Shown here: positions 7,715-16,229 of the stretch, one piece after another
Layout of the letters: each line of letters starts with the position of its first letter
Numbering within the stretch: position 1 is the first letter of the stretch
The notes under the pieces: generated by a model
What the model was told of the DNA's origin: nothing
Databases searched by the model: none
The model's input: only the letters and a program-made list of their open reading frames with translations
Source: Microbacterium sp. VKM Ac-2870
GTDB lineage: Bacteria; Actinomycetota; Actinomycetes; Actinomycetales; Microbacteriaceae
DNA length: 64,000 nucleotides
Direction: 5' to 3'
NCBI RefSeq assembly: GCF_015350795.1
Contig: NZ_JADKSH010000005.1
Coordinates: forward strand, 124,001-188,000
Program-made: the position numbers and the translations under genes

Positions 7715-8551
7715 CTACAGACCCACCATCTCGGCGCTGCGTTCCCACAACCGCGCGGCGAGCACTGGGTCCCCAGCGCGCGGAGACGTCTTCGCGAGGC
7801 GGTTGGCGGCGTAGTAGCCGCCGGACTGCCAGTCCAGACCGGGTTTGCCGAGGGCGAGCCAGGCGAGGCGCGCACCGCCGACCTCGACCGCGGTGAGCAA
7901 CCGGCTCGTCACCGGGTTCGTGTAGACGAAACGCCACGTGCCGTTGGCGCTCGACGCGAAGCTGCTGGCGATGGCGCCGGGGTGGAACGCAGCCGCCGCG
8001 ATGCCATCTTCGCCCCACCGGCGCACGAGTTCCTTCGTGAACAGGATGTTCTCCAGCTTCGCGTTACCGTAGGCGCTGCTCGACGAGTAGCGGCGCTCGG
8101 CGTTGAGGTCGTCGATGTCGAACCGTGAGAAGCGGCGGGCGGCGACGCTCGAGGTCTGCACCACCGAGGCCCCGCTTTCCACAAGGCGCTCCCGCAGAAG
8201 GGTGGTCAGCAGGAACGCGGCGAGATGGTTCGTCTGAAACGTCGCCTCGAACCCGTCGACCGTCACGGTGCGCTCACCGAAGATACCGCCGGCGTTGTTG
8301 GCGAGCACATCGATGCGCGGGTACGCAGCGAGCAGGTCTGCGGCGAGCGCCCGCACCTGCGCGAGATCGGCGAAGTCCGCCAGGTGGAACGGCGCGCCCA
8401 ACTCGTCGGCGATCGCCTCCGTGCGCTGCGGGTCGCGTCCCACGATCACCACGCGCTGACCGGCGAGGGCGAGCTGGCGCGCCGCAGCGGCGCCGATACC
8501 GCTGCTGGCCCCGGTGATCACGATGGTGCGGGCGTCGACGTCGTCTGTCAT
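7715..8551 (-). CDS. Short-chain dehydrogenase/reductase (retinol dehydrogenase-like)
   Basis: 278 residues from ATG 8551, chosen for its GGAGGAA 6 nt upstream; the frame extends further but lacks support. Classical SDR motifs: TGASSGIGAAAA cofactor loop (about 13-24), NNAGG (about 86-90), the catalytic Ser in VVQTSSVA, and the YGNAK active site. The length, and the GYYAANRLAK near the C-terminus, match light-dependent protochlorophyllide reductase/retinol dehydrogenase-like SDRs that act on ketones or aldehydes. The motif set prefers NADP by family. Monocistronic, substrate unknown. Confidence 0.88.
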   Translation of the reverse strand: MTDDVDARTIVITGASSGIGAAAARQLALAGQRVVIVGRDPQRTEAIADELGAPFHLADFADLAQVRALAADLLAAYPRIDVLANNAGGIFGERTVTVDGFEATFQTNHLAAFLLTTLLRERLVESGASVVQTSSVAARRFSRFDIDDLNAERRYSSSSAYGNAKLENILFTKELVRRWGEDGIAAAAFHPGAIASSFASSANGTWRFVYTNPVTSRLLTAVEVGGARLAWLALGKPGLDWQSGGYYAANRLAKTSPRAGDPVLAARLWERSAEMVGL

Positions 8552-8678
8552 GGTTCCTCCGGGTTGGCGAGCGGCGAGGGCTGCGGTGCGCGCGGGGAGT
8601 CTACGCCCGCTCCCTTTCACGAGGGACCTGTCGGGCCGCCCCTCTGCAAGACCACGACCCGACAGGGGTAGGGGGGCG

Positions 8679-9575
8679 TCAGGGCGAAGGGATGCCGCCG
8701 TTGACGTTCAGCGTCTCGCCGATGACATAGCTCGACTCCGCCGAAGCCAGGAACACATAGGCCGGGGCGAGCTCCGCCGGCTGACCCATCCGCCCGAGCG
8801 GCGTGTCTTCGCCGAAGTGCTCGAGTTTCTCGGGCGGCTGACCGTCCGTCGGCTGCAACGCCGTCCAGATCGGGCCGGGCGCGACCGCGTTGACGCGGAT
8901 GCCCTTCGGTGCCACCTGCTGGGCCAGTGCCTTGGTGAACGCGTTGATCGTCGCCTTCGTCGATGCGTAGTCGACGAGCACATCCGACGGCTTGTACGCC
9001 TGGATGGACGTGGTGTTGATGATCGTGGAGCCGGGGACCAGGTGCGGCAGGGCTGCCTTCGTGATCCAGAACATGGCGTAGACGTTGGTCTTGAAGGTGG
9101 CGTCGAACTGGTCGTCACTGAGGGTTTCGAGATCTTCGTTGAACACCTGCTTGCCGCCGTTGTTCACGACGATGTCGAGCCCGCCGAGACCATCGACGGT
9201 CTTCTGCACGAGCTCTCGGCAGTACTCGGAGTCCTTCAGATCCCCGGGAAAGGTGAGGGCCGTGACCCCGGCATCCCGGATGAGACCAGCGATGCGCTGC
9301 GCATCCTCCTCCTCTTCGGGCAGGTACGACAGGGCCACGTGCGCACCTTCGCGGGCGAAAGCGATCGCCGTAGCGGCGCCTATGCCGGAGTCGCCGCCGG
9401 TGATCAGCGCGTGGCGGCCGGCGAGTCGGCCGGCGCCGCGGTAGGTGTCTTCGCCGAGGTCGGGGCGGGGGTCGAGGTCGGCGTCGAGGCCGGGTTCGGG
9501 CATCCGCTGCTGCTGCGGCTCGATGTCGGAGTAGAGGGCGGCCGGGTCGGTGAGGGTGTACTGGTCGCGTGTCAT
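8679..9575 (-). CDS. SDR oxidoreductase, general stress YdaD/YhdF type
   Basis: 298 residues. A 50-residue extension rich in Pro/Asp/Glu precedes the Rossmann domain, a hallmark of the Bacillus YdaD/YhdF and E. coli YghA group. Motifs: TGGDSGIGAATAIAFA (about 60-75), NNGGKQ in place of NNAG (about 138), catalytic Ser in NTTSIQAY and YASTKATINAFTKAL (active Tyr and Lys near 203-207), and the C-terminal SSYVIGETLNVNGG. Relatives are induced by general, osmotic or ethanol stress and act as NAD(P)-dependent alcohol or aldehyde reductases. No operon partner. Confidence 0.9.
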   Translation of the reverse strand: MTRDQYTLTDPAALYSDIEPQQQRMPEPGLDADLDPRPDLGEDTYRGAGRLAGRHALITGGDSGIGAATAIAFAREGAHVALSYLPEEEEDAQRIAGLIRDAGVTALTFPGDLKDSEYCRELVQKTVDGLGGLDIVVNNGGKQVFNEDLETLSDDQFDATFKTNVYAMFWITKAALPHLVPGSTIINTTSIQAYKPSDVLVDYASTKATINAFTKALAQQVAPKGIRVNAVAPGPIWTALQPTDGQPPEKLEHFGEDTPLGRMGQPAELAPAYVFLASAESSYVIGETLNVNGGIPSP

Positions 9576-9638
9576 CCTGCGAGTCTGTGGCCACTCCGGG
9601 ATGCGCGCAGGCGGATTGACAGCCCGCGTCGCCGCGTG

Positions 9639-10976
9639 TTACTTCGCGCGGGCAGCGCCGATGCGAACGTTCGTCCGTCGCGTGTCGTCGCCTTCGGACC
9701 GCGGAAGAGAGGCGACGGGAGGTACGACAGCCTGCAACCCGCGGCGGCGCTCCATCAGCGCGTTCACCACCCCGAGCGAGAACACAACGGCGGCGGCCAC
9801 GGCGGGAACGGTCATCGCGGCGGCGACCGAGACCTGTTCGGCGAGCCAGCCGGTGAACGCCGCCGTCAGCGCCTGAGCGAGGGTGAGAGCGGAACTGAGC
9901 AGTGTCATCGTGGTGGCCGAGCGCCCGCGCGGCGCCCGCGCCCCCGCGAGCGAGAACAGCGTCACCAGCGTGGGGCCGACCCCGAGCCCCATCACCAGCA
10001 GCCATACGGCGACGGCGCCGAGGTCGGCCGCGGTTGCATAGCCGATGGATGCCGCGGTGAGCACCGCCGCGAACAGAAGCCAGCGGTGGCGGAAGGCGAA
10101 TCGCGCGGGCAGCAGTACGACGCCGAGGGCAAGCACCGCGGAGCCGATGCCCATGAGGCCGTAGAGCAGTCCCGCCTGCGACTCGTTGCCGGCCGCTTGG
10201 GCGAACGCAGTCAGCGAGGTCAGCGCCGAGCCGAAGAACATGCCCACACCGAAGGTCGCGGCGACCAGCACCAGCATCGGTGCGCTCAGAACAGCGCGGA
10301 ACGCGGCACGCTCGGCCGCGGCCTCCGCACGGCTCTGCAGCATGCGCGCGGTCGGATGCAGTGCGAACGCCAGCACGAAACCGAAGCTCAACGCCGCCGC
10401 GATGGCGATCGGCGCCCACGGCGCGATGAGTGCGGCGAAGATGCCCACCAGGAAGGGGCCGATCACGAAGGCGGTCTCGTCGGCGGCCGACTCGTACGAC
10501 ATCAGCCGCGCCGTGGTGCGGGTGCGACGCTCAGGCGAGATGCGTGCGGCGACGATCGCGAGCAGGCGGCTGCGCGACATCGCCGCGGCCTGCGGACCGG
10601 TGAGGCCGATGGCCAGTGCGGCGGCGAGCACGACACCGTCCGGCATCCCCTCCGTGACGACGAGCGGAAACAGAGCCAGCAGGAGGCCGTTCGCGAGTCC
10701 CACCGGCACCAGCACCCGGCGCTGCCCGTGACGATCGACCAGGTCGCCCATGATCGGACCGGCGATCACGACGCCGATTCCGACAGCGGCGGAGGTGAGT
10801 CCGCCGAAGCCGACGGTGCGCGCCTGGGCGACGAGCATCAAGACACCGACGGTCATCATCGCGAACGGCAGGCGCGCCACGAACGCGATCGGCCAGTACG
10901 ACCATCCGGTGTGGGCGATCAGCGACCGCGCCGCAGCGCGGTTCTGCTTCTCAGGGGCAGCTGAGGGGTGGTGCAC
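9639..10976 (-). CDS. MFS transporter, 12-TM
   Basis: 445 residues from GTG 10976, which has GGAGGAAT 6 nt upstream; the longer open frame has no start support. About 12 hydrophobic helices are visible. The MFS motif between helices 2 and 3 is seen as GDLVDRHGQRR. A central loop near residues 205-220 (HPTARMLQSRAEAAAERA) separates the two halves. No drug-specific signature is evident, so the substrate is unassigned; efflux of a small molecule is the most common role. It is divergent from a second MFS gene across a 268-bp region that carries a strong palindrome (11154-11168). Confidence 0.87.
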   Translation of the reverse strand: MHHPSAAPEKQNRAAARSLIAHTGWSYWPIAFVARLPFAMMTVGVLMLVAQARTVGFGGLTSAAVGIGVVIAGPIMGDLVDRHGQRRVLVPVGLANGLLLALFPLVVTEGMPDGVVLAAALAIGLTGPQAAAMSRSRLLAIVAARISPERRTRTTARLMSYESAADETAFVIGPFLVGIFAALIAPWAPIAIAAALSFGFVLAFALHPTARMLQSRAEAAAERAAFRAVLSAPMLVLVAATFGVGMFFGSALTSLTAFAQAAGNESQAGLLYGLMGIGSAVLALGVVLLPARFAFRHRWLLFAAVLTAASIGYATAADLGAVAVWLLVMGLGVGPTLVTLFSLAGARAPRGRSATTMTLLSSALTLAQALTAAFTGWLAEQVSVAAAMTVPAVAAAVVFSLGVVNALMERRRGLQAVVPPVASLPRSEGDDTRRTNVRIGAARAK

Positions 10977-11153
10977 GGGATTCCTCCGGGACGTCGGCTC
11001 GTTATTCACGTGCCGCCTTGCCCTCCGAACGGATCCGGGGCCGTACTCCTTCCGCAACGTCGCGGATGAGTGGCTGGGTGGAGCAGGTAGATGCACTTCG
11101 CGCACCCCGATCAGGGGAACACAGCACTTCAGTGTACCGGACACGAAGGGCTT

Positions 11154-11188
11154 AGTGGTCTGACCACTCCCGAAAATCGGAGTACCAT
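11154..11188 (+). promoter_or_regulatory. Promoter with FadR/GntR-type operator over the -35 box
   Basis: AGTGGTCTGACCACT (11154-11168) is a perfect 15-bp palindrome with the TGGTCTGACCA core typical of FadR-subfamily GntR regulators. It covers a -35 candidate CTGACC (11160-11165). That box is 17 bp from a -10 candidate TACCAT (11183-11188), about 57 bp before the MFS start. The overlap implies repression. No GntR gene lies in the window. The remaining 11000-11150 stretch holds no gene I can support. Confidence 0.65.
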
Positions 11189-11244
11189 CGAACCGTCCCC
11201 GACCGCCAGCGACAACGGCGCCGCGCCCCGCAGAACGGCGCCCT

Positions 11245-12513
11245 ATGTCTCTCGCCACGTCTTCCCTCTCACGTCCCACCACCCGCACGCATCTCGCGCC
11301 CTGGTTGCGGGTGAGCGCCGCGGTGTTCGCCGTCGCCTGGGGCGGCAACGAGTTCACCCCGCTGCTGGTGACCTACCGGCTGGAAGAGCACCTCAGCGCT
11401 GTCACCGTGAACGTGCTGCTGGGCGCCTACGTCGTGGGCATCGTTCCCGCGCTCCTCATCGGCGGCCCGCTGTCGGACCGTTACGGGCGGCGCGCGCTCG
11501 CCCTTCCGGCCCCCGTGCTCGCTCTGGTGGGATCGGCGGTGCTCGCCGCGGGCGGCGGGTCGACGGCCCAGCTCTTCGTGGGTCGCGTGTTCTCCGGGCT
11601 CGCACTGGGCCTCGTGATGGCGGTGGGCACCGCCTGGATCAAGGAGCTGTCACTGCCCCCGTTCGATGCCGCGGCCGACGACGGCGCGGGAGCGCGTCGG
11701 GCTGCGCTCGTGCTGACGATCGGCTTCGCCCTCGGCGCGGCGGTGGCCGCCGGCATCGCGCAGTCGGGTACGGCACCGGAAGTGCTGCCCTACGTGGTCA
11801 ACGTGGCGCTGTGCATCCTCTCGCTCGCCCTCATGTGGTCGGCGCCCGAGACTCGACGACGTGCGACGGCACCGGCCCGCCTCCGCGACGACCTGAAGAT
11901 CCCCGCCGCGAGCCATCGGCGCTTCGTGTTCGTCGTCGCACCCCTCGCACCCTGGGTGTTCGGCACGGCGGCAAGTGCGTACGCGATCCTCCCGGTGCTG
12001 TTCTCGGCGCAGGTGCGCGGCGCGGAGGTGGGTTTCGCGGGCCTGCTCTGCCTCATCGCCCTCGGCTGCGGTGTCGCCGCCCAGAGCGTCGTACGCTCGA
12101 TCGATCGCGCCGGCAGTGCTCGAACCATCGTCGTGTCCTTCGCCACCACGGCCGTCGGCCTCGCCCTGGCGGCGTGGGCGTCGGTGACAATGCTGTTGCC
12201 CGTGGCCATCGTCGCCGCCGCCGCGCTCGGGACGGCATACGGATTCCTCCTGGTCACCGGTCTGCAGGAGGTGCAGCGCATCGCCGGGCCGGACGACCTG
12301 GCCGGCCTGACCGCGGTGTACTACTCGCTCAGCTACCTGGGATTCTTCGTTCCGGCCCTGCTCGCCTCACTCAGCCCCATGATCGGCTACCCGATCCTCT
12401 TCGCCGTCGGCGGGGCACTGGCGCTCGTGAGCCTCCTGGCCACGTGTGCGGCGCACCGCCGCTACGGAGTACTGCCGATCAGCCCGCGAAGAACGCCGCC
12501 GCAACGCGGGTGA
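11245..12513 (+). CDS. MFS transporter, 12-TM
   Basis: 422 residues with 12 predicted helices. The A-motif loop is GGPLSDRYGRRALALP (about 73-88). A charged central loop ETRRRATAPARLRDDLKIP (about 205-223) divides the halves. Several acidic residues lie near helix 1 (WGGNEFTPLL), a pattern seen in proton-coupled efflux or uptake carriers. The gene is preceded by a well-formed promoter with a FadR/GntR-type operator, so expression is probably repressed by an organic-acid-responsive regulator encoded elsewhere. The 3' end overlaps the convergent M18 aminopeptidase by 35 bp. Substrate unknown. Confidence 0.86.
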   Translation: MSLATSSLSRPTTRTHLAPWLRVSAAVFAVAWGGNEFTPLLVTYRLEEHLSAVTVNVLLGAYVVGIVPALLIGGPLSDRYGRRALALPAPVLALVGSAVLAAGGGSTAQLFVGRVFSGLALGLVMAVGTAWIKELSLPPFDAAADDGAGARRAALVLTIGFALGAAVAAGIAQSGTAPEVLPYVVNVALCILSLALMWSAPETRRRATAPARLRDDLKIPAASHRRFVFVVAPLAPWVFGTAASAYAILPVLFSAQVRGAEVGFAGLLCLIALGCGVAAQSVVRSIDRAGSARTIVVSFATTAVGLALAAWASVTMLLPVAIVAAAALGTAYGFLLVTGLQEVQRIAGPDDLAGLTAVYYSLSYLGFFVPALLASLSPMIGYPILFAVGGALALVSLLATCAAHRRYGVLPISPRRTPPQRG

Positions 12514-13759
12514 GCGCGTGCAGATCGGCCGTACCGGCGAGTTCGCGTGCCGAGTGCATCGAGAGGATCGGAATGCCCACGTCCACGGTGCGGATGCCGA
12601 GGCGCGTCGCCGTGATAGGGCCGATCGTCGAGCCGCACGGCACCGCATTGTTCGACACGAACTCCTGCGACACGACGCCCGCGGCGTCGCACCACCCGTG
12701 CCAGGCGGCGGCACCGGCGGCATCCGTCGCGTAGCGCTGGTTGGCGTTGATCTTCAGGATCGGACCGCTGCCGAGAACCGGCTGCACAACCGGGTCGTGC
12801 TTCTCGGGATAGTTGGGGTGCACGGAGTGGCCCACATCGCTCGACACGCACCAGGATGCCGCGAGCGCGCGCAGCTGCTGATCGCGATCGGCGCCCAGGG
12901 CCAGCTGCACCCGCTCGATGACGTCGGAGAGGAAGGGGCCGGCCGCCCCGGAACGCGTCGCGGAACCGACCTCCTCGTGGTCGAACACGGCGAGCATCGG
13001 GATCGCGTCCGCGTCGACGCCCGCCCCGGCCAACGCCACCACACCGGCGTGCACCGAGGCGAGATCGTCCAGTCGGCCGCTCGCGAAGAACACATCGTCC
13101 TTGCCGAACACGGCGCCGCGCGCGGCATCCGCGGTCACCACGTCATAGCCGCGGATGCGCGCGGCATCCACTCCGGCGACCGTAGCGAGCTCGGCGAGCA
13201 GGTCGGCGGATGCGGACTCGCCCAGTCCCCACACGGGCTGGGTCTGGGTCTGCTTGTTCAGGGCGAGGTGGTCATTCGCCTCGCGGTCGAGGTGGATCGC
13301 GAGCTGCGGCAGGCGCAGGAGCGCACCGGTCGCGGCGAGCACGGCGGTGCCGTCATCGAGCACGAGGCGGCCGGCGAGGCGCAACTCGCGATCGAGCCAG
13401 GAGTTCAGCAACGGTCCGCCGTAGACCTCCACACCGGCCTGCAGCCAGCCCAGCCGCCCCGTGGTGGGTTTCGGCTTCAGCGTGAGCGCGGGCGAATCGC
13501 TGTGCGCGCCGAAGATACGAAACGCGGTGCCGGTGCCGGCGCCCCGCGGCACCACCCACGCGACGACGGCCCCATCGCGCACGACGACGTACCGTCCCGC
13601 AGCCTGCAGCGGCCAGGTGTCGCCTTCGGAGAGCGCCGTGAATCCGGCATCCACGAGGCGGCGGGCGACCTCCGCGGCGGCGTGGAAACTGGACGGCGAG
13701 GCGGCGACGAAGTCGGCGAGGTCCTCGGCGTGGGCGCGGACGGCGGTCGTGTCGGGCAT
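12479..13759 (-). CDS. M18-family aspartyl aminopeptidase
   Basis: 426 residues, the usual length for M18 (ApeB/DNPEP). Metal-ligand motifs in order: FGAHSDSPALTLKP (His ligand, about 93-106), RLDDLASVHAGV (bridging Asp, about 229-240), VFDHEEVGS (catalytic and metal Glu, about 262-270), and the final His in SMHSARELAG (about 398-407). These enzymes remove N-terminal acidic residues from peptides with two Zn/Co ions in a dodecameric cytoplasmic assembly. ATG 13759 has TACGCT 6 nt upstream (13771-13766, minus strand) and a weak GAGAGG, which suggests leaderless transcription. Confidence 0.93.
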   Translation of the reverse strand: MPDTTAVRAHAEDLADFVAASPSSFHAAAEVARRLVDAGFTALSEGDTWPLQAAGRYVVVRDGAVVAWVVPRGAGTGTAFRIFGAHSDSPALTLKPKPTTGRLGWLQAGVEVYGGPLLNSWLDRELRLAGRLVLDDGTAVLAATGALLRLPQLAIHLDREANDHLALNKQTQTQPVWGLGESASADLLAELATVAGVDAARIRGYDVVTADAARGAVFGKDDVFFASGRLDDLASVHAGVVALAGAGVDADAIPMLAVFDHEEVGSATRSGAAGPFLSDVIERVQLALGADRDQQLRALAASWCVSSDVGHSVHPNYPEKHDPVVQPVLGSGPILKINANQRYATDAAGAAAWHGWCDAAGVVSQEFVSNNAVPCGSTIGPITATRLGIRTVDVGIPILSMHSARELAGTADLHALTRVAAAFFAG

Positions 13760-13786
13760 CCTCTCAGCGTAGTTCGCGGGTGTGGG

Positions 13787-14167
13787 TCACGACGTCCGCC
13801 GGCGCGCGCGCAGGCGAACCACACCGTGCGCGAGCAGACGCCAGCCGAGCAGGAACACGGCGAGCACGATGCCGGCCACGATCACGAACGAGACGGCGAT
13901 CCCCTGGCCCGATGCGACCCGCAGGAGCATGCCGCCGACGAGGGTGACCGCCCACACCGGCAGCGCGGTGCGGACGACCGCCAGCGGCGCCTTCCATCCC
14001 TGGGCGATGAGCCAGCCGAGCACGAGAGCGACGAGGAAGGGCCAGGCGGTGGTCGCAAGGCCGGTCCACACCTCGCCGTCGTGGCTGGCCCGGCCGGCGG
14101 CGGCGAAGGCCGCGACCAGCACGGCATCGACAGCGAAGCAGATCACGGCGAGGGAGGAACGCGGCAT
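13787..14167 (-). CDS. DUF3054 membrane protein
   Basis: 126 residues from ATG 14167, chosen because GGAGGA lies 7 nt upstream. There are four hydrophobic helices (about 6-24, 38-56, 66-83, 91-115) and a basic C-terminus RLRARRRTS. Spacing and the TTAWPFLVALVLGWL and GGMLLR segments match the actinobacterial DUF3054 family. Function is unknown. It lies 27 bp upstream (transcriptionally) of the M18 gene on the same strand, but that gene has its own promoter, so the two need not be one operon. Confidence 0.8.
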   Translation of the reverse strand: MPRSSLAVICFAVDAVLVAAFAAAGRASHDGEVWTGLATTAWPFLVALVLGWLIAQGWKAPLAVVRTALPVWAVTLVGGMLLRVASGQGIAVSFVIVAGIVLAVFLLGWRLLAHGVVRLRARRRTS

Positions 14168-14223
14168 GCGTCCATCCTCCCCCGCCGTGGCGGTATCGCC
14201 GTGCGACGACCGCACGGACGCGC

Positions 14224-15006
14224 TCAGTTGAGCGCGCGCGTTCCCTCGGGGACGACGCCGTCGGCGTACAGGCTCTGCGCAACGTCCTGCAGCGCGGTCA
14301 AGGCGACGCGCTGAGTCAGCGGACCGTAGGAGATGCGCGCGACGCCGAGGCGCTCGTACTCCCCCGCCGCCAGCGCGCCGGGAAGACCGATGACGCTCAC
14401 CTTGCGCTCACCGATGCCCGCGACGAGCTGTGCGGTGGTGTCGGCGTCGAGGATGCCGGGGACGAACACCGCGTCGGCGCCGGCATCGAGGTAGGCGCGG
14501 CCACGTGCGATCGCATCGGCGATCGAGTCGGCCAGGGGCCGCTCTCCCCCGCGCACGATGGCATCGGTGCGGGCGTTCAGAGCGAAGGGGATGCCCTCGG
14601 CATCCGCCGCCGCGACAGCCGCTGCCACCCGGGCCACCGACTCGTCGAACGGGCGCAGGCGGTCTTCCATGTTCGCCCCCACGATGCCGACGCCGATCGC
14701 ACGACGAATGGTCTCGCCGGGCCGGTCGTAGCCGTCGTCGAGGTCGGCGCTGACGGGCACCTCACCCGCGGCGGCGACGATGCGCCCCACCATGTCGAGG
14801 GTGAGTTCGAGCGGGATCGTGCCGTCGTCGTAGCCGAACGAGGCGGCGATGGAGTGGCCGGCGGTCGCCAGCGCTCGGGTCTCGGGAAGCGCCAGCACGG
14901 CCGTGGCCGAGATGACGTCCCAGATGTTCACGACGCGGAGGATCTCGGGGGCGGCGTACAGGTCGCGAAGCTGCTGGGCGCGCGCGGAGGCGGTGTGCTC
15001 GGTCAT
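14224..15006 (-). CDS. Isocitrate lyase/PEP mutase superfamily protein
   Basis: 260 residues from ATG 15006. The (beta/alpha)8 fold is shown by RVVNIWDVISATAVLAL (about 25-41), ATAGHSIAASFGYDDGT (about 48-64) and SADLDDGYDRPGETI (about 83-97), the last carrying the Mg-binding acidic residues. GANMEDRLRP and ALNARTDAI follow. The isocitrate lyase KKCGH signature is absent, which points to the PEP mutase-like branch with C-C or P-C lyase activity on 2-hydroxy- or oxo-acids. The substrate is unknown; these are often annotated as oxaloacetate or carboxyphosphonoenolpyruvate relatives without proof. It is divergent from the F420-reductase-like gene. Confidence 0.85.
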   Translation of the reverse strand: MTEHTASARAQQLRDLYAAPEILRVVNIWDVISATAVLALPETRALATAGHSIAASFGYDDGTIPLELTLDMVGRIVAAAGEVPVSADLDDGYDRPGETIRRAIGVGIVGANMEDRLRPFDESVARVAAAVAAADAEGIPFALNARTDAIVRGGERPLADSIADAIARGRAYLDAGADAVFVPGILDADTTAQLVAGIGERKVSVIGLPGALAAGEYERLGVARISYGPLTQRVALTALQDVAQSLYADGVVPEGTRALN

Positions 15007-15099
15007 GGTCCCAGCCTGGTGCCCGTGACACGCCGACACCACCCCGGCGCTCGGATTGATCGGGAATGCGGAGTCCGCCGCGCCGCGTTGACCCGGGAC

Positions 15100-15735
15100 A
15101 TGACAACTGTGGGAATCATCGGAGCAGGACACATCGGCAGCGCCCTCGCGGAGGGGCTGGTCGCTCGCGGCTACGACGTCGTGATCAGCAACTCGCGCGG
15201 GCCCGAAACCCTCGAGGGCCTTGTCGCACGCCTCGGCGAGCGCGCCCGCGCGGCCACCCCGGCCGAGGCCGCGGAGGCGGCCGACTGGGCCATCGTCACG
15301 GTGCCGCTGAAGGCGCTCGGCGAGGTGCCGTCTGCGCCGCTCGCCGGCAAGATCGTCCTCGACACAAACAACTACTACTGGGAGCGCGACGGACACATCG
15401 CGGCTCTGGACGACAAGCAGACCACCACGACCCAGATGGCGCAGGAGCACTTCGCCGACGCGCACGTCGTGAAGGCCTTCAACCACATCCCGGCCGCCGA
15501 CATCAACACGACGGGCAGCCCGGCCGGAACCGCCGGCCGCCGCGCGCTGGCCATCGCCAGCGACCACGCGGATGCGACAGCGCTCGCGACCGTGGTCTAC
15601 GACGAGTTCGGCTTCGACACCGTCGACATCGGTTCGGTCGCCGAGAGCTGGCGCGTCGAGCGCGACCAGCCCGCGTACGTCGTCCGCCAGGATGCCGACG
15701 AGCTGCGCGCCAACCTGGCTCGCGCCACGCGCTGA
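15100..15735 (+). CDS. NADPH-dependent F420 reductase-like protein
   Basis: 211 residues. The N-terminal Rossmann motif is GIIGAGHIGSALAEGLVARG (about 4-23), then SNSRGPETL, the region that contacts the NADP phosphate in F420:NADP oxidoreductases. AHVVKAFNHIPAADIN (about 121-136) is typical of the Fno/NpdG-like and 'NADPH-dependent F420 reductase' group. Many actinobacterial members do not use F420, so the true acceptor is uncertain. ATG 15100 is chosen because the Rossmann strand begins immediately; no strong Shine-Dalgarno. The 3' end feeds a very strong bidirectional terminator. Confidence 0.85.
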   Translation: MTTVGIIGAGHIGSALAEGLVARGYDVVISNSRGPETLEGLVARLGERARAATPAEAAEAADWAIVTVPLKALGEVPSAPLAGKIVLDTNNYYWERDGHIAALDDKQTTTTQMAQEHFADAHVVKAFNHIPAADINTTGSPAGTAGRRALAIASDHADATALATVVYDEFGFDTVDIGSVAESWRVERDQPAYVVRQDADELRANLARATR

Positions 15736-15747
15736 TCGCCTGACCCT

Positions 15748-15791
15748 CGAGATCGTCGCCCGTTGACCGTGTTCAGCGGGCGACGATCTCG
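15748..15791. terminator. Bidirectional terminator, about 19-bp stem
   Basis: A perfect 15-bp stem (15748-15762 with 15777-15791) continues as TTGA/TCAG (15763-15766 with 15773-15776, one G.U), leaving a 6-nt loop. The right arm encodes the last residues and the stop of the HxlR gene. The gene on the plus strand has already stopped at 15735. It serves both convergent transcripts. Confidence 0.8.
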
Positions 15792-16135
15792 TTCGCGTTC
15801 TCGGCGATCCACCCCATCAGGGGGAGCATCTTCTCGACCAGCTCCTGACCGCGGTCGGTGAGCGCGTACTCGACGCGTGGGGGCACCTCCGGATAGGCCG
15901 TCCGCGCCACGAAACCGTCGGCCTCCAGCGTGCGCAGCGTCGAGGCGAGCATCTTTTCGCTGATGCCGTCGACCCCGCGCCGCAACTGGCCCCAGCGCGT
16001 CGTGCCTTCGCTCAGGGCGAGCAGGATCAGCACCCCCCACTTGCTCATCACGTGGTCGAGCACCGTGCGGGTGGGACAGTTCTCGGTAAAAACCTGACCG
16101 TGCTCCGACCGGATTTCCGCAAGACTCACCATCAT
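15773..16135 (-). CDS. HxlR-family redox-responsive regulator (QorR-like)
   Basis: 120 residues. The HxlR winged helix runs from about 22 to 110: MSKWGVLILLALSEGTTRWGQLRRGV and SEKMLASTLRTLEADGFV. A single cysteine lies in TENCPTR (Cys20), the same place as the redox-sensing cysteine of Corynebacterium QorR, which forms an intermolecular disulfide upon diamide or peroxide stress and releases DNA. It is divergent from an NmrA-type quinone reductase, exactly as QorR is. TAAGGT (minus strand 16147-16142) lies 6 nt before the ATG, so the mRNA is probably leaderless and the operator lies over its -10. Confidence 0.9.
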   Translation of the reverse strand: MMVSLAEIRSEHGQVFTENCPTRTVLDHVMSKWGVLILLALSEGTTRWGQLRRGVDGISEKMLASTLRTLEADGFVARTAYPEVPPRVEYALTDRGQELVEKMLPLMGWIAENANEIVAR

Positions 16136-16163
16136 GTGGGTACCTTACCCAAAAGTGGGTACC
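16136..16163. promoter_or_regulatory. HxlR/QorR-type operator region
   Basis: GTGGGTACC occurs as a direct repeat (16136-16144 and 16155-16163). Each copy contains the GGTACC palindrome, and GGGTACCTTACCC lies between. The first copy overlaps the leaderless -10 of the HxlR gene. Both divergent genes should be controlled from here. Confidence 0.65.
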
Positions 16164-16229
16164 TGCAGCGCGGAATGTGAGGGGATGTCGCGCATGTTCC
16201 TGTCGACGGACCCAACGAAAGGACCACTC

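Noticed and set aside
8514..10964. Plus-strand open frame of 816 codons
   Set aside because: It is the shadow of an SDR gene and an MFS gene on the minus strand, with low-complexity Arg/Gly/Glu composition.
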